This document shows positions 48,489 to 58,050 of a stretch of 64,000 bases of DNA, one piece after another. Source of the stretch: Spectribacter hydrogenoxidans. Lineage in GTDB: Bacteria; Pseudomonadota; Gammaproteobacteria; Nevskiales; Salinisphaeraceae. The notes under the pieces are model-generated. The model did no database searches and was not told where the DNA came from. It saw only the letters and a program-made list of their open reading frames with translations. Within the stretch, counting starts at the first letter, position 1; each line of letters begins with the position of its first letter. Location of the stretch: positions 50,553 to 114,552 of the forward strand of contig NZ_JAVRIB010000013.1 in the NCBI RefSeq assembly GCF_031846275.1, written 5' to 3'. A program made the translations under genes and the position numbers.

Positions 48489-49778
48489 ATGAAATACCCC
48501 GGCACTGTTGCCGTCGTCCTGCTTGCCACCGGATGCGCGGCGGCGCCCTCGTCGAATGCGCCTGCCCAGGCTCCGGCCGAGTCCGCTGCCCAATCAGCGA
48601 CGCCCGATTCCGCCGCCGCAGAGCCGGTGCGCGAGTCGTTCGAGGATTGGCTGGTCGGCTTCCGCGGCGAGGCACGGGATCGCGGCATCGCGGCGCAAAC
48701 GCTGACCACCGCGCTGGACGGTGCCGAATTCCTGCCGCGGGTGATCGAGCTGGACCGGTCCCAGCCGGAGTTCACCCGGCAGATCTGGGACTACCTGGAT
48801 ACCGCGGTGTCGGATACCCGGGTGGAAACCGGGCGCGTCCGGCTGGCCGAGCATCGTGACGCCATCGATGCGGCGGCCGATCGCTACGGTATCCGGCCGG
48901 AAATCCTGGTGGCGATCTGGGGGCTGGAAAGCAATTACGGCAGCAACTTCGGTGACACCCGCACGGTGGACGCCCTGGCCACGCTGGCCTATGACGGTCG
49001 CCGCCGTGATTTCGCCCGCAAGCAGCTGTTCGCGGCGCTGGAGATCCTGGACAGCGGTGACATCAGCGCCGACCGGATGCGTGGCTCCTGGGCTGGGGCT
49101 ATGGGTCACACCCAGTTCATCCCCACCAGTTTCCAGGCCTATGCGGTGGACGGCGACGGCGACGGCCGGCGCGACATCTGGGGCAGCATCCCCGACGTGA
49201 TGGCTTCCACCGCCCACTATCTGGACGAGGCCGGATGGGATACCGGCGATCCATGGGGGCTGGAAGTGCGTCTGCCGGAAAGCTTCGACTACGCCAGCGC
49301 CGACGGACGCACCCGGCAGTCCGCCTCGGACTGGGCCGCCGATGGCGTGCGTCCGGCGTCCGGCGGGTCGTTGCCGCAGCTGGATGATGCCGCCATCATC
49401 ACGCCGGCTGGCGCCCGTGGCCCGGCATTTCTGGTGGGGCCCAATTTCCGCAGCATCCTGCGCTACAACAATGCCACTAGCTACGCGCTGGCCGTGGGCC
49501 GGCTGGCCGATCGCATTGCCGGTGCCGGCCCGCTGGTCGCCGAATGGCCGCGCGGGCTGGCGGCAATGTCGCGTGATCAGATCGAGGAAATGCAGGGTCT
49601 GCTCAACGATGCCGGCTTCGATGCCGGCACGCCCGACGGGGTCATGGGCCCGAACACCCGCGGCGCGCTGAGGGCATTCCAGCAGTCGATCGGTCAGATT
49701 CCGGACGGCTTCCCCACGTTCGCATTACTGGAGCGTTTGCGGCAGAGTCAATCACCGGGTTCGAACGCCGGACAGTAG
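48489..49778 (+). CDS. mltB: Lytic murein transglycosylase, MltB family
   Basis: A 429-residue outer-membrane lipoprotein that cleaves peptidoglycan glycan strands. The lipobox is LLATG-Cys16, followed by an Ala/Pro/Ser-rich linker. The SLT_2 catalytic domain contains the Glu in IWGLESNYGSNFGD, and the further blocks GSWAGAMGHTQFIPTSFQ and WGSIPDVMASTAHYL. A C-terminal peptidoglycan-binding domain (about 355-425, QIEEMQGLLNDAGFDAGTPDG) follows. It begins 61 bases after the FadL-like gene and is followed after 2 bases by the GFA gene. Confidence 0.92.
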   Translation: MKYPGTVAVVLLATGCAAAPSSNAPAQAPAESAAQSATPDSAAAEPVRESFEDWLVGFRGEARDRGIAAQTLTTALDGAEFLPRVIELDRSQPEFTRQIWDYLDTAVSDTRVETGRVRLAEHRDAIDAAADRYGIRPEILVAIWGLESNYGSNFGDTRTVDALATLAYDGRRRDFARKQLFAALEILDSGDISADRMRGSWAGAMGHTQFIPTSFQAYAVDGDGDGRRDIWGSIPDVMASTAHYLDEAGWDTGDPWGLEVRLPESFDYASADGRTRQSASDWAADGVRPASGGSLPQLDDAAIITPAGARGPAFLVGPNFRSILRYNNATSYALAVGRLADRIAGAGPLVAEWPRGLAAMSRDQIEEMQGLLNDAGFDAGTPDGVMGPNTRGALRAFQQSIGQIPDGFPTFALLERLRQSQSPGSNAGQ

Positions 49779-49780
49779 TC

Positions 49781-50290
49781 ATGCGACTGGAAGCGTCTTG
49801 CCATTGCGGGGCAGTGTCGTTCGTCTGCAACTCGGTGGCGCCGCGGCCGTTCATGCATTGCTATTGCAGCATCTGCCGCAAGACAGCGGGCGGTGGCGGG
49901 TTCGCCATCAACCTGCATGCCGACGCCGAGTCCCTGCACGTCACCGGCGGGGAACACATCACCGTCTACCGCGCCTACACCGATTTCCCGGCGCGGCACG
50001 AGCGCAGCCCCGGCGAGCGGCGCTTCTGCCGACAGTGCGGTAGTTGCCTGTGGGTGTGGGACCCGCGCTGGCCCGAGCTGATCCACCCGTTCGCCTCGGC
50101 GGTGGACACGCCGCTGCCGACGGCGCCCGAACGCGACCACATCATGCTGGATCATGCGCCGGATTGGGTGCCGGTACCGGAATCGGGCGGCGATCGTCAC
50201 TTCGGCGCCTATCCAGACCAGTCGCTGGTGGACTGGCATGCCAGCCGTGGGCTGCTGGAAGGCAGCGGCGGGGCCGGCAGCGCAAGCTGA
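49781..50290 (+). CDS. GFA/CENP-V family zinc protein
   Basis: A 169-residue GFA-domain protein. The zinc ligands cluster in SCHCG (near 7-9), HCYCSICRK (near 27-32) and CRQCGS (near 86-89). The GFA family is annotated as glutathione-dependent formaldehyde-activating enzyme, but most members have no proven activity. It sits 2 bases after the mltB stop, so the two are co-transcribed, an unlikely functional pairing. No glutathione-dependent formaldehyde dehydrogenase is nearby. Confidence 0.88.
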   Translation: MRLEASCHCGAVSFVCNSVAPRPFMHCYCSICRKTAGGGGFAINLHADAESLHVTGGEHITVYRAYTDFPARHERSPGERRFCRQCGSCLWVWDPRWPELIHPFASAVDTPLPTAPERDHIMLDHAPDWVPVPESGGDRHFGAYPDQSLVDWHASRGLLEGSGGAGSAS

Positions 50291-50313
50291 GCGGAACGCA
50301 TCGGCGGGCCACC

Positions 50314-50967
50314 TCAGGCTCGGCCCAGGGCCCTGAGGTAGTCGTTCAGGTTACCCTGATTCAGATACGCCTCGAACGGGTCGCTGTCGGCGTCGCGGTG
50401 CCAGCTGTATTCGGTCATCACCGCCACCTGCTCGGCGCGCTCCGTGCCGAATAGCCGTGCGATCACGGCCAGGGCCATGTCGATGCCGGCGGACACCCCG
50501 GATGAGGTGAACACCCGGCGGTCCTCCACCCAGCGGGCGGATTCGCGCCACTCGACGTCATCGCTCTGGCTGCGCGCCAGGTCGAAGAACAGCTTGTTGG
50601 AGGTGGCTGCGCTGCCCGCGATCACGCCGGAGGCCGCCAGTACGGCCGAGCCGGTACAAACCGAGGTCAGCAGTTCCGCGGCCGGCGCTCGCTCGCGCAG
50701 AAAGGCGAGCATGGCGGGATTGCCCTGTTCAGTGTTCGTGCCGATACCGCCGGGTACCAGAATGATGTCCAGGGGTGGCGCCGAGTCGAAGTCTTCTTCT
50801 GCCAGCAGCGACGGGCCCTGAACCGATTTTACCGGCCCCCTGGACTCGGCGATGGTCACGATGCGCAGGTCGTTGCCGAGGTTGCCGAACATCTCCAGCG
50901 GGCCGCAGGCGTCCAGCAGTTCGAAGTCGTTGAATAGAATCGCACCCAGGGTTCTTGTTTCAGCCAT
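50314..50967 (-). CDS. DJ-1/PfpI family protein (isonitrile hydratase-like)
   Basis: A 217-residue DJ-1 superfamily protein. The nucleophile elbow cysteine is in LLTSVCTGSAVLAASG (near 103) and the acidic partner in FELLDACGPLEMFG near the N-terminus. The length and motif resemble isonitrile hydratases and AraC-like N-terminal domains, without the DNA-binding part. It is divergent from a TetR regulator across a 209-bp gap with an inverted repeat, so it may be repressed by that regulator. The substrate is unknown. Confidence 0.87.
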   Translation of the reverse strand: MAETRTLGAILFNDFELLDACGPLEMFGNLGNDLRIVTIAESRGPVKSVQGPSLLAEEDFDSAPPLDIILVPGGIGTNTEQGNPAMLAFLRERAPAAELLTSVCTGSAVLAASGVIAGSAATSNKLFFDLARSQSDDVEWRESARWVEDRRVFTSSGVSAGIDMALAVIARLFGTERAEQVAVMTEYSWHRDADSDPFEAYLNQGNLNDYLRALGRA

Positions 50968-51155
50968 TGTCGACCTCCGTTGTTGGTGATGGGGGATCTG
51001 GCCAGTCGTGGCGCCCGCCTGACGTGCGTGTCTGGCCGGTTTTTCGTGGCCGCCTTGAGCCGGAATGTGCCGCTAATGAGCCGAAGCTTGCCAGTATCCA
51101 TCATGCAGCGCCTCGAATATTTTTGTGACGTGCCGCACAATAATGATGACTTTAT

Positions 51156-51177
51156 TTTATGCAATACGGTACATAAA
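51156..51177. promoter_or_regulatory. Inverted repeat, candidate TetR operator
   Basis: TTTATG, 10 bases, CATAAA is a perfect inverted repeat whose right arm touches the ATG of the TetR gene. The surrounding 209-bp intergenic region is notably AT-rich. Position suggests autoregulation and control of the divergent DJ-1-like gene. Confidence 0.45.
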
Positions 51178-51782
51178 TGACGGCACGGGGACGGCCGCGA
51201 CAGTATGATGCTGACAAGGCGCTGGAGGCCGCCATGCGGCTGTTCTGGTCACAGGGCTTGACCGGAACGTCACTGGATGAACTGGCCGCCGCCACGGGGA
51301 TGAACCGGCCCAGCCTGTACAACGCCTTCGGCAACAAGCAGGCAATTTACCGGCGGGCCCTTCAACGCTTTGTCGACCGCATGGGCGAGGCCCCGGTCAG
51401 CCGCCTTGACCGCCGGGCTGACATCGCCGCTGCCCTGCTGGATTTCTACTACGCGGCGCTCGACATCTATTTCGATGCGCCGCAGCCGAATGGCTGTTTC
51501 GTGTTCTGTACGGCTGCGCCCGAAGCGGTGTCGCACCCGGAAATCCGCGCAGACCTGCGGGCCGTTATCCGGCAGGTTGATGGCATCCTGGAAGGCCGCC
51601 TTCACCGCGCCGAGGCGGAAGGCCAGCTGGCCGCCGGCACCAGCCCGCGTACCCTGGCCGCCATGAGCCAGGCACTGCTCCACAGTCTGGCCATCCGGGC
51701 TCGTGCCGGCGAATCCCGGCGCGGGCTCCGGCGCTTTGCTCGCGAGTCGGTCGCTGCCCTGTTCGGCAGGGCCGGGGCTTGA
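51177..51782 (+). CDS. TetR/AcrR-family transcriptional regulator
   Basis: A 201-residue TetR repressor. The N-terminal helix-turn-helix is AMRLFWSQGLTGTSLDELAAATGMNRPSLYNAFGNKQAIY; the C-terminal ligand-binding half is helical and contains two Cys in CFVFCTAAPE. No clear Shine-Dalgarno is visible before the ATG and the start codon overlaps the inverted-repeat region, so the message may be leaderless or repressed by occlusion. Its stop overlaps the next gene's start as TGATG, linking it to the flavoprotein. Confidence 0.92.
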   Translation: MTARGRPRQYDADKALEAAMRLFWSQGLTGTSLDELAAATGMNRPSLYNAFGNKQAIYRRALQRFVDRMGEAPVSRLDRRADIAAALLDFYYAALDIYFDAPQPNGCFVFCTAAPEAVSHPEIRADLRAVIRQVDGILEGRLHRAEAEGQLAAGTSPRTLAAMSQALLHSLAIRARAGESRRGLRRFARESVAALFGRAGA

Positions 51783-52960
51783 TGGATTACGACGTGATCA
51801 TCCTCGGTGGCGGGGCCGCAGGATTGATGTGCGCCATCGAGGCCGGCAAGCGGGGTCGCCGGGTGCTGGTCCTGGAGGGCAGCAACCGGGTGGGCAAGAA
51901 GATCCTGATGTCCGGCGGCGGGCGCTGCAATTTCACCAATCTGGATGTGACGCCGGAGAACTTCCTCTCCGCCAACCCGCATTTCTGCAAGTCGGCCCTG
52001 GCCCGCTACACCCAGTGGGATTTCATCGCGCTGGTCGAAGGTCACGGCATCGCCTGGCACGAGAAGGAGCTGGGCCAGCTGTTCTGCGACGAGTCGTCCA
52101 AACAGATCGTTTCGATGCTGCTTGCCGAGTGCGAGGCGGCCGGGGTGCGCATTGAAGTGCGCGCGGGGGTGGATGTAGTTACGCCGCTGGAGACGGGCGG
52201 GTTCCGTGTGGCGACGGCGTTGGGGGATGTCAACGCCGAATCGCTGGTGGTGGCCACCGGCGGCCTGTCGATTCCGAAGATGGGGGCCAGCGGTTTCGGC
52301 TATGAACTGGCCCGGCAGTTCGGCCATCGCGTGCAGCCCACCCGGGCTGGGCTGGTGCCGCTGACCTTCGAGTCGCCGGAACGCGAACGTTATGCCGTGC
52401 TGGCCGGCGTGGCGGTGCCCGCCGCGACCGAGGCCGGCGGTCATCGCTTCGATGCCGGTTTGCTGTTCACCCACCGCGGTATCAGCGGGCCGGCGATCCT
52501 GCAGGTGTCCTCCTACTGGCAGCCGGGCGAGCCGCTGGCCGTCGACCTGTTGCCCGACCGCGATGCCGAGGGCTGGCTGACCGAGCGCCTTGCCGCCCGT
52601 CCGGACGCAACGCTGCGCGGCGTGCTGTCCGAGGTGTTGCCGAAACGGTTGGCACAGACGCTGGCGGCTCAGGACCTGCCCGACCGGCCGCTGCGCCAGT
52701 GGCGGCCGGCGGACATCGCCGCCACCGCACGGCGGCTGCACCAATGGCCGTTCGCCGCCAGCGGCACCGAGGGCTATCGCACCGCGGAGGTCACGCTCGG
52801 CGGGGTGGATGTGGACGAGGTGTCGTCCAGCCGGTTCGAGTCGCTACGCGTTCCCGGGCTGTTCTTCATCGGCGAGGTACTGGACGTGACTGGCCACCTG
52901 GGCGGCTACAACTTCCAGTGGGCCTGGGCGTCCGGCCATGCGGCGGGGCAGGTCGTGTAG
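51782..52960 (+). CDS. HI0933/YhiN-family NAD(P)/FAD-dependent oxidoreductase
   Basis: A 392-residue flavoprotein. The FAD-binding site is VIILGGGAAGLMCAIEAGKRG, followed by the family block GKKILMSGGGRCNFTN, a middle block GGLSIPKMGASGFGYELARQFGH, and the C-terminal GEVLDVTGHLGGYNFQWAWASG. The HI0933 family is widespread and without proven substrate. I used the ATG at 51782; TTG at 51779 is one codon upstream. It is translationally coupled to the TetR gene. Confidence 0.9.
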   Translation: MDYDVIILGGGAAGLMCAIEAGKRGRRVLVLEGSNRVGKKILMSGGGRCNFTNLDVTPENFLSANPHFCKSALARYTQWDFIALVEGHGIAWHEKELGQLFCDESSKQIVSMLLAECEAAGVRIEVRAGVDVVTPLETGGFRVATALGDVNAESLVVATGGLSIPKMGASGFGYELARQFGHRVQPTRAGLVPLTFESPERERYAVLAGVAVPAATEAGGHRFDAGLLFTHRGISGPAILQVSSYWQPGEPLAVDLLPDRDAEGWLTERLAARPDATLRGVLSEVLPKRLAQTLAAQDLPDRPLRQWRPADIAATARRLHQWPFAASGTEGYRTAEVTLGGVDVDEVSSSRFESLRVPGLFFIGEVLDVTGHLGGYNFQWAWASGHAAGQVV

Positions 52961-52978
52961 GCCTGCTAGAGTCGCGTC

Positions 52979-54175
52979 ATGAATGCGACCGCCCGCCAGC
53001 GCCCGGCCTGGATTCTGCCGGTGATCGTCCTGTCGCAGTTCGCGGCCACCTCGTTGTGGTTTGCCGCCAACGCGGTGCTGCCCGATCTGCAGACCGTGTT
53101 CGACCTGCCGGCCAACGCGGTGGGGCTGGTGACCTCCGCGGTGCAGTTCGGCTTCGTCGCCGGCACGCTGATATTCGCGCTCCTGACGTTGTCCGACCGC
53201 TTTCGGCCGTCCACGGTGTTCCTGGTCTGCGCGCTGCTCGGGGCTGCCTGCAACGCCGGGGTGTTCGTGGTGCCGGACGGGTTGTGGCCGCTGCTGGTGC
53301 TGCGTTTTGCCACCGGTTTCTTCCTGGCCGGCATCTATCCCGTAGGCATGAAGATCGCCGCCTCCTGGTATGCCGAGGGGCTTGGCGGGGCGCTAGGCTA
53401 CCTGGTGGGGGCGCTGGTGCTGGGCACGGCGTTTCCGCATCTGATTGAGGCGCTGGGTGGCGATCTGCCCTGGCGCGGCGTGATGGCAGCGGTCTCGGGG
53501 CTGGCGGTGGCCGGCGGTCTGGCGGTGTATCTTTTCGTGCCGGCCGGTCCGCACCTGCCGGGGCCATCGCCGTTCGATCCGCGCGCCATTCCGCAGGCCT
53601 TCGCCGACCGCAACCTGCGTTCCGCGGCCTTCGGCTATTTCGGTCACATGTGGGAACTGTACCCGGTGCTGGCCTTCTTCCCGGTACTGCTGGTGCTGCA
53701 TATCGAGGGCGGCGGGGCATCCGGTGTCGGCGTGTCGTTGTGGTCGTTCTTTGCCATCGCGGCCGGCGCTGTCGGCTGCATGGGCGGGGGGATGCTGTCG
53801 CGGCGGCTGGGCAGCGCCCGGGTGGCGTTCGTTCAGCTGGCCTGTTCGGGCGTGGCCTGCGTGGTCTCGCCCTGGCTGCTGCACGCGCCGACGCCGGTGT
53901 TCCTGGCCTTCCTGCTGTTCTGGGGAATGACGGTGTCCGGCGACTCGCCGCAGTTCTCCACCCTGGTGGCCGGTAGTGCACCGCGGCGTTCGGTGGGCAC
54001 CGCTCTGACCTTTGTCAATTCCATGGGCTTTGCCATCACCATCGTCAGCCTGCAGCTGGTGGAACTGCTGCGCCATGTGGTGCACCCGGACTACATGATG
54101 TGGGTGCTGGTGCCGGGGCCGGTGATCGGCCTGCTGGCGATGCGGCGGTTGCTTCAGCCGCCGTTGAGCACATAA
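52979..54175 (+). CDS. Major facilitator superfamily transporter
   Basis: A 398-residue transporter with about 12 hydrophobic segments. The first half contains LSQFAATSLWFAANAVLPDL and FATGFFLAGIYPVGMKIAASWY, consistent with the MFS A and C motifs region; there is a long central loop (about 175-200, Pro/Asp-rich). The gene follows the flavoprotein after 18 bases, so it may share the TetR-controlled transcript; a small exported compound would fit, but the substrate is unknown. The last 22 bases overlap the convergent exoD gene. Confidence 0.85.
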   Translation: MNATARQRPAWILPVIVLSQFAATSLWFAANAVLPDLQTVFDLPANAVGLVTSAVQFGFVAGTLIFALLTLSDRFRPSTVFLVCALLGAACNAGVFVVPDGLWPLLVLRFATGFFLAGIYPVGMKIAASWYAEGLGGALGYLVGALVLGTAFPHLIEALGGDLPWRGVMAAVSGLAVAGGLAVYLFVPAGPHLPGPSPFDPRAIPQAFADRNLRSAAFGYFGHMWELYPVLAFFPVLLVLHIEGGGASGVGVSLWSFFAIAAGAVGCMGGGMLSRRLGSARVAFVQLACSGVACVVSPWLLHAPTPVFLAFLLFWGMTVSGDSPQFSTLVAGSAPRRSVGTALTFVNSMGFAITIVSLQLVELLRHVVHPDYMMWVLVPGPVIGLLAMRRLLQPPLST

Positions 54176-54735
54176 CCGGCGACCAGCCCGCCGCCGACGA
54201 TACTCGCGGCCAGCAGGATCAACCGGCCGTCACGCACGGACAGGGCCAGGGCGAGCAGGGCGATGGCCGCGGCCGGGACGGCGGCGGCGAAGGGCACCAG
54301 TTCCAGCGGCACCATGCACAGCGCCAGCAGCAGACAGGCCACCGCGATCAGGCGGGGGGCCGGCGGCCGCGTCAGCCACGGCAGGCTGGGATAGAGCAGG
54401 CGGTCGATACGCCGGGTCACCGGCACGACCTTGTCGTAAGCTAGGTCGAATTTCTTGCGTTCGATGGTGATGCTCCGCAGGCGGCGCGGCAGCCAGGGAT
54501 GGCGCCGGCCCAGGGCCAGCTGCCCGGCCAGCAGTACGATGACCAGCGCCATCAGGGTGGGCACACCCGGAATCACGCCGATGGGCGGCATCACGAACAG
54601 CGCGGGGGCCAGCAGGAGGGGACCGAAGCCGCGGTCCTCGATCGCCTCGATCATTTCCTGCACGGTGAAATGATCGCCGTCGAAATTCTCCCGCATGCGG
54701 GAGAGCAGGCCGGTGAGATCGTCGCGGTGGCTCAT
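54154..54735 (-). CDS. ExoD family membrane protein
   Basis: A 193-residue ExoD-type protein, named after a rhizobial exopolysaccharide gene and of unclear biochemical role. The N-terminal cytoplasmic helix MSHRDDLTGLLSRMRENFDG and VQEMIEAIEDRGFGPLLLAPALFVMPPIGVIPGVP match the family, followed by four hydrophobic segments. I used the ATG at 54735, the family-typical start. It overlaps the convergent MFS gene by 22 bases at the 3' end. Confidence 0.87.
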   Translation of the reverse strand: MSHRDDLTGLLSRMRENFDGDHFTVQEMIEAIEDRGFGPLLLAPALFVMPPIGVIPGVPTLMALVIVLLAGQLALGRRHPWLPRRLRSITIERKKFDLAYDKVVPVTRRIDRLLYPSLPWLTRPPAPRLIAVACLLLALCMVPLELVPFAAAVPAAAIALLALALSVRDGRLILLAASIVGGGLVAGYVLNGG

Positions 54736-54818
54736 GTGCGTGCCCCTGTGATCCTGGTCCGGCGCGGTCGTCCCCCGGCGAATATGGTGCAACGAATGCG
54801 TTGCCGGTGCCAGCCACC

Positions 54819-56693
54819 TCAGCCGGCGCGTTGCTCCAGTTCTTCCCAGCGGGCCAGGGCGGATTCCAGGTCGCGCTCGGCGGCGGCCAGCTTTTCGCCG
54901 GCGGCGCGGATTTCCGCCGGGTCACCGTCGTAGTAGTCGGGGCGGGCGAACAGGGTCTGCAGCTCGTCGATGCGCTGTTCCAGTTTCTCGATGCGCGCGG
55001 GCAGGTCGCGCAGCTCCTTGCGTTCCGGGCTGGACAGCGCCGGTTTCGGCGCCGCGGGCCGGGCCGGGGCCGCCGGCTTGCGTGCCGGCGCGCGGGTGGT
55101 TGCCGGCGCCGGACGCTGGCGCAGCCAGTCGCTGTAGCCGCCGACGTACTCGCCGACGTGGCCATCGCCCTCGAATACCAGGGTGCTGGTGACGACGTTG
55201 TCGAGAAACGCCCGGTCATGGGAGACCAGCAGCAGGGTGCCGGTGAACTGCACCAGCAGTTCCTCGAGCAGTTCCAGGGTTTCGATATCCAGGTCGTTGG
55301 TGGGCTCGTCCATCACCAGCAGATTGGCCGAGCGGGTGAACAGCTTGGCCAGCAGCGCGCGGTTGCGCTCGCCGCCGGACAGCACCCGCACCGGCGAGCG
55401 GGCGCGATCCGGCGCGAACAGGAAATCCTGCAGATAGCTCATCACGTGCTTGCGCTGGCCGTTGACGGTGATCTCGTTGCGGCCCTGGCCGATGTTCTCG
55501 GCCACCGTGGCGTTGTCGTCCAGCGCGGCCCGGTGCTGGTCGAAATGCGCGATCTCGAGATTGGTGCCGGGCGTCACCGTGCCGGCCTGCGGGGCGAGTT
55601 CGCCGAGCAGCAGGCGGATCAGGGTGGTCTTGCCGCTGCCGTTGGGGCCGACGATGCCGACCTTGTCGCCGCGCTGGATCAGGGTGGAGAAGTCGCGGAT
55701 GATCGGCTTGCCCTCGTGGGCGAACGCCAGATCCTCCGCCAGCAGCACCCGCTTGCCGGCGCGGCTGGGGTCCTGCATGGCGATCTTTGCGTTGCCGGTG
55801 CGTTCCCGGCGCTCCTTGCGTTCCTCGCGCATTGCCTTGAGCGCGCGCACGCGGCCTTCGTTGCGGGTGCGCCGGGCCTTGATGCCCTGGCGGATCCAGA
55901 CCTCTTCCTGTGCCAGGCGCTTGTCGAACAGCGCATTGGCCCTGGCCTCGTCTTCCAGGGCCTTGGCCTTGCCCGCCAGATACTTGTCGTAGTCGCCCGG
56001 CCACGAGGTCAGCCGGCCGCGGTCGAGCTCCACGATGCGGGTGGCCAGCCGCCGCAGAAAGGCGCGGTCATGGGTGATGAACAGCAGCGCGCCGGGCCAG
56101 TCCAGCAGCATCTGCTCGAGCTGATCGATGGCCTCGATATCCAGATGGTTGGTGGGCTCGTCGAGCAGCAGCAACTCGGGATCGCGCACCAGCGCCCGGG
56201 CCAGCAGCACGCGGCGCTTGGCGCCGCCGGACAGGGTGGCGAAATCCACCTCCCCGGTTAGCCGCAGGCGCGTGAGGGTGGCTTCGACCCGCTGGTCCAT
56301 GGTCCAGGCATCGGCGGCGTCGAGATTCGACTGGGCCTCGCCGAGCGCGTCGCCCACGTCCTCGCCCTGGCCCATGCGGTGGATCAGTTCGTGATACCGG
56401 CCCAGCAGGCGGCCGACGTCGCCCAGCCCGCCGGCCACCACCTCGAATACGCTACCGCCGACACCGGCGGGTACTTCCTGCTCCAGCCGCGCGATGCGCA
56501 GGTCGCTGCGGGCCTCGATCTGGCCGTCGTCGGCCTGGATCTCGCCGTCGATGATGCGCATCAGGGTGGACTTGCCGGAGCCGTTGCGGCCCACGAAGGC
56601 CACCCGTTCACCGGCGGCGATCTGGAATTCCACCCCGTCGAGCAGGGCATTGGTGCCGTAGCGCAACTGGATGTCGCGAAGGTTGATCAGCAT
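54819..56693 (-). CDS. uup: ABC-F family ATPase Uup
   Basis: A 624-residue ABC-F protein with two nucleotide-binding domains, acting on ribosomes and linked to transposon excision and branched DNA. Domain 1: Walker A GRNGSGKST near 36, signature LSGGAKRR, Walker B LLLLDEPTNHLD. Domain 2: GPNGSGKTT, signature LSGGERNR, NLLVMDEPTNDLD. The C-terminal Uup coiled-coil extension (about 545-620, LSSPERKELRDLPARIEKLEQRI) is present. I chose the ATG at 56693 (MLINLRDIQLRYG). Downstream convergent-side neighbour is exoD on the same strand. Confidence 0.95.
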   Translation of the reverse strand: MLINLRDIQLRYGTNALLDGVEFQIAAGERVAFVGRNGSGKSTLMRIIDGEIQADDGQIEARSDLRIARLEQEVPAGVGGSVFEVVAGGLGDVGRLLGRYHELIHRMGQGEDVGDALGEAQSNLDAADAWTMDQRVEATLTRLRLTGEVDFATLSGGAKRRVLLARALVRDPELLLLDEPTNHLDIEAIDQLEQMLLDWPGALLFITHDRAFLRRLATRIVELDRGRLTSWPGDYDKYLAGKAKALEDEARANALFDKRLAQEEVWIRQGIKARRTRNEGRVRALKAMREERKERRERTGNAKIAMQDPSRAGKRVLLAEDLAFAHEGKPIIRDFSTLIQRGDKVGIVGPNGSGKTTLIRLLLGELAPQAGTVTPGTNLEIAHFDQHRAALDDNATVAENIGQGRNEITVNGQRKHVMSYLQDFLFAPDRARSPVRVLSGGERNRALLAKLFTRSANLLVMDEPTNDLDIETLELLEELLVQFTGTLLLVSHDRAFLDNVVTSTLVFEGDGHVGEYVGGYSDWLRQRPAPATTRAPARKPAAPARPAAPKPALSSPERKELRDLPARIEKLEQRIDELQTLFARPDYYDGDPAEIRAAGEKLAAAERDLESALARWEELEQRAG

Positions 56694-56814
56694 GAGCGGG
56701 GCATGGCGTGGCCGGCCGGTGCGCGGCCGCAAGAGGTGAGTCCGGCGCGCAGGATACGCCAGTGCCGGGCCCCGGGGCATACAATCGCGGCTGATCCGCA
56801 CCAGGAGCCCTGAC

Positions 56815-58035
56815 ATGACCGATCCGCACAGCGCCGGCCTCTGCCCGCAGCGTCTGGCCCGCATCCGCCCCGCGCTGGAAAAGCACGTGCACGAGCAGGG
56901 CATGGCGGGCGCAGTGACGCTGCTGGCCCGTCATGGCGACGTGGTGGACACCCAGTGCGTCGGTTATCTGGATCGCGAGGCCGGCCTGCCGATGCGCGAG
57001 GATGCGCTGTTCCGCATCTATTCCATGACCAAGCCGGTGGCCTGCGTGGCGCTGATGATGCTCTACGAGCGCGGGCATTTTCAGCTGGCCGAGCCGGTGG
57101 CGAAGTTCCTGCCGGCCTTCGCCGACGTCCTGGTGCACAGCGACGAGGGACCCGTTCCGCCGGCCCGCCCGGTGACCATCCGTGATCTGCTCACCCACAC
57201 CTCGGGCATCACCTATCACTTTCTGGAAAACGGCCCGGTGGAGGCGCTCTACCGCGAACAGCGCGTGGCCAGCGACAAGCCGCTGGCGGAATTCGTCGAT
57301 GACATCGCCCGCCAGCCGCTGGCCTTTCATCCGGGTACAAGCTGGCGCTACGGTTTTTCCCACGATGTGGTCGCGCGGCTGGTGGAGGTGATGAGCGGGC
57401 AGGCCTTCGGTGATTTTCTGCGCGATGAACTGTTCCAGCCGCTGGGCATGGTCGACACCGGCTTCGGGGTGCCGGCGGACAAGCGCGAGCGCTTCGCAGC
57501 GATGTACGGCTCGCACGACGTGCTGGAACCGGAGGTCAGCGTCTCCGCCTGGTTCGGCGATGCGCTGGCCGGGAAGATTCGCCGCCTGGCCGGGTCCGAT
57601 GACAGCCGGGAACTGGCGGCTGATCCGCCCGGCCGCGGCGGCCACGGGCTGGTGTCCACGGTACGCGACTATCTTCAGTTCTGCCGCATGCTCGCGGGCG
57701 GCGGCAGCCTGGATGGCCGGCGCTACCTGGGCCGCAAGACGCTGGCCCTGATGACCGCCAACCACATTCCCGGCGAGCTGCTGCCCTATGAAATCGGCGG
57801 CATCGTCACGCCCGGTTACGGCTACGGCCTGGGTTTCCGGGTGATGATGGACCCGGCCGCGGCCATGCTGCCCGGCAGCCCCGGCGAATATGGCTGGAGC
57901 GGCGCGGCCAGCACCTATTTCTGGATCGACCCGGCCGAGGATTTCATCGGCATCCAGATGGCCCAGTTCCAGCCGCCCGGCATTCACCTGCTGGCGCCGG
58001 ATTTCCGGGTGGCGGCCTATCAGGCACTGCTGTAG
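56815..58035 (+). CDS. Serine hydrolase, class C beta-lactamase family
   Basis: A 406-residue beta-lactamase-related serine hydrolase (EstB-like esterase or peptidase fold). The nucleophile block YSMTKPV gives Ser70 and Lys73; the Tyr block is WRYGFSHDV and the third box lies in GWSGAASTYF. No signal peptide is visible, which argues for a cytoplasmic esterase and not a secreted beta-lactamase. It is divergent from uup and convergent with a small membrane protein gene behind a palindromic repeat. Confidence 0.88.
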   Translation: MTDPHSAGLCPQRLARIRPALEKHVHEQGMAGAVTLLARHGDVVDTQCVGYLDREAGLPMREDALFRIYSMTKPVACVALMMLYERGHFQLAEPVAKFLPAFADVLVHSDEGPVPPARPVTIRDLLTHTSGITYHFLENGPVEALYREQRVASDKPLAEFVDDIARQPLAFHPGTSWRYGFSHDVVARLVEVMSGQAFGDFLRDELFQPLGMVDTGFGVPADKRERFAAMYGSHDVLEPEVSVSAWFGDALAGKIRRLAGSDDSRELAADPPGRGGHGLVSTVRDYLQFCRMLAGGGSLDGRRYLGRKTLALMTANHIPGELLPYEIGGIVTPGYGYGLGFRVMMDPAAAMLPGSPGEYGWSGAASTYFWIDPAEDFIGIQMAQFQPPGIHLLAPDFRVAAYQALL

Positions 58036-58050
58036 CCGGCTCGCTGAAAA

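Noticed and set aside
49781..50290. Functional formaldehyde detoxification pathway
   Set aside because: The GFA-domain protein alone is not evidence; no formaldehyde dehydrogenase or S-formylglutathione hydrolase is present nearby.
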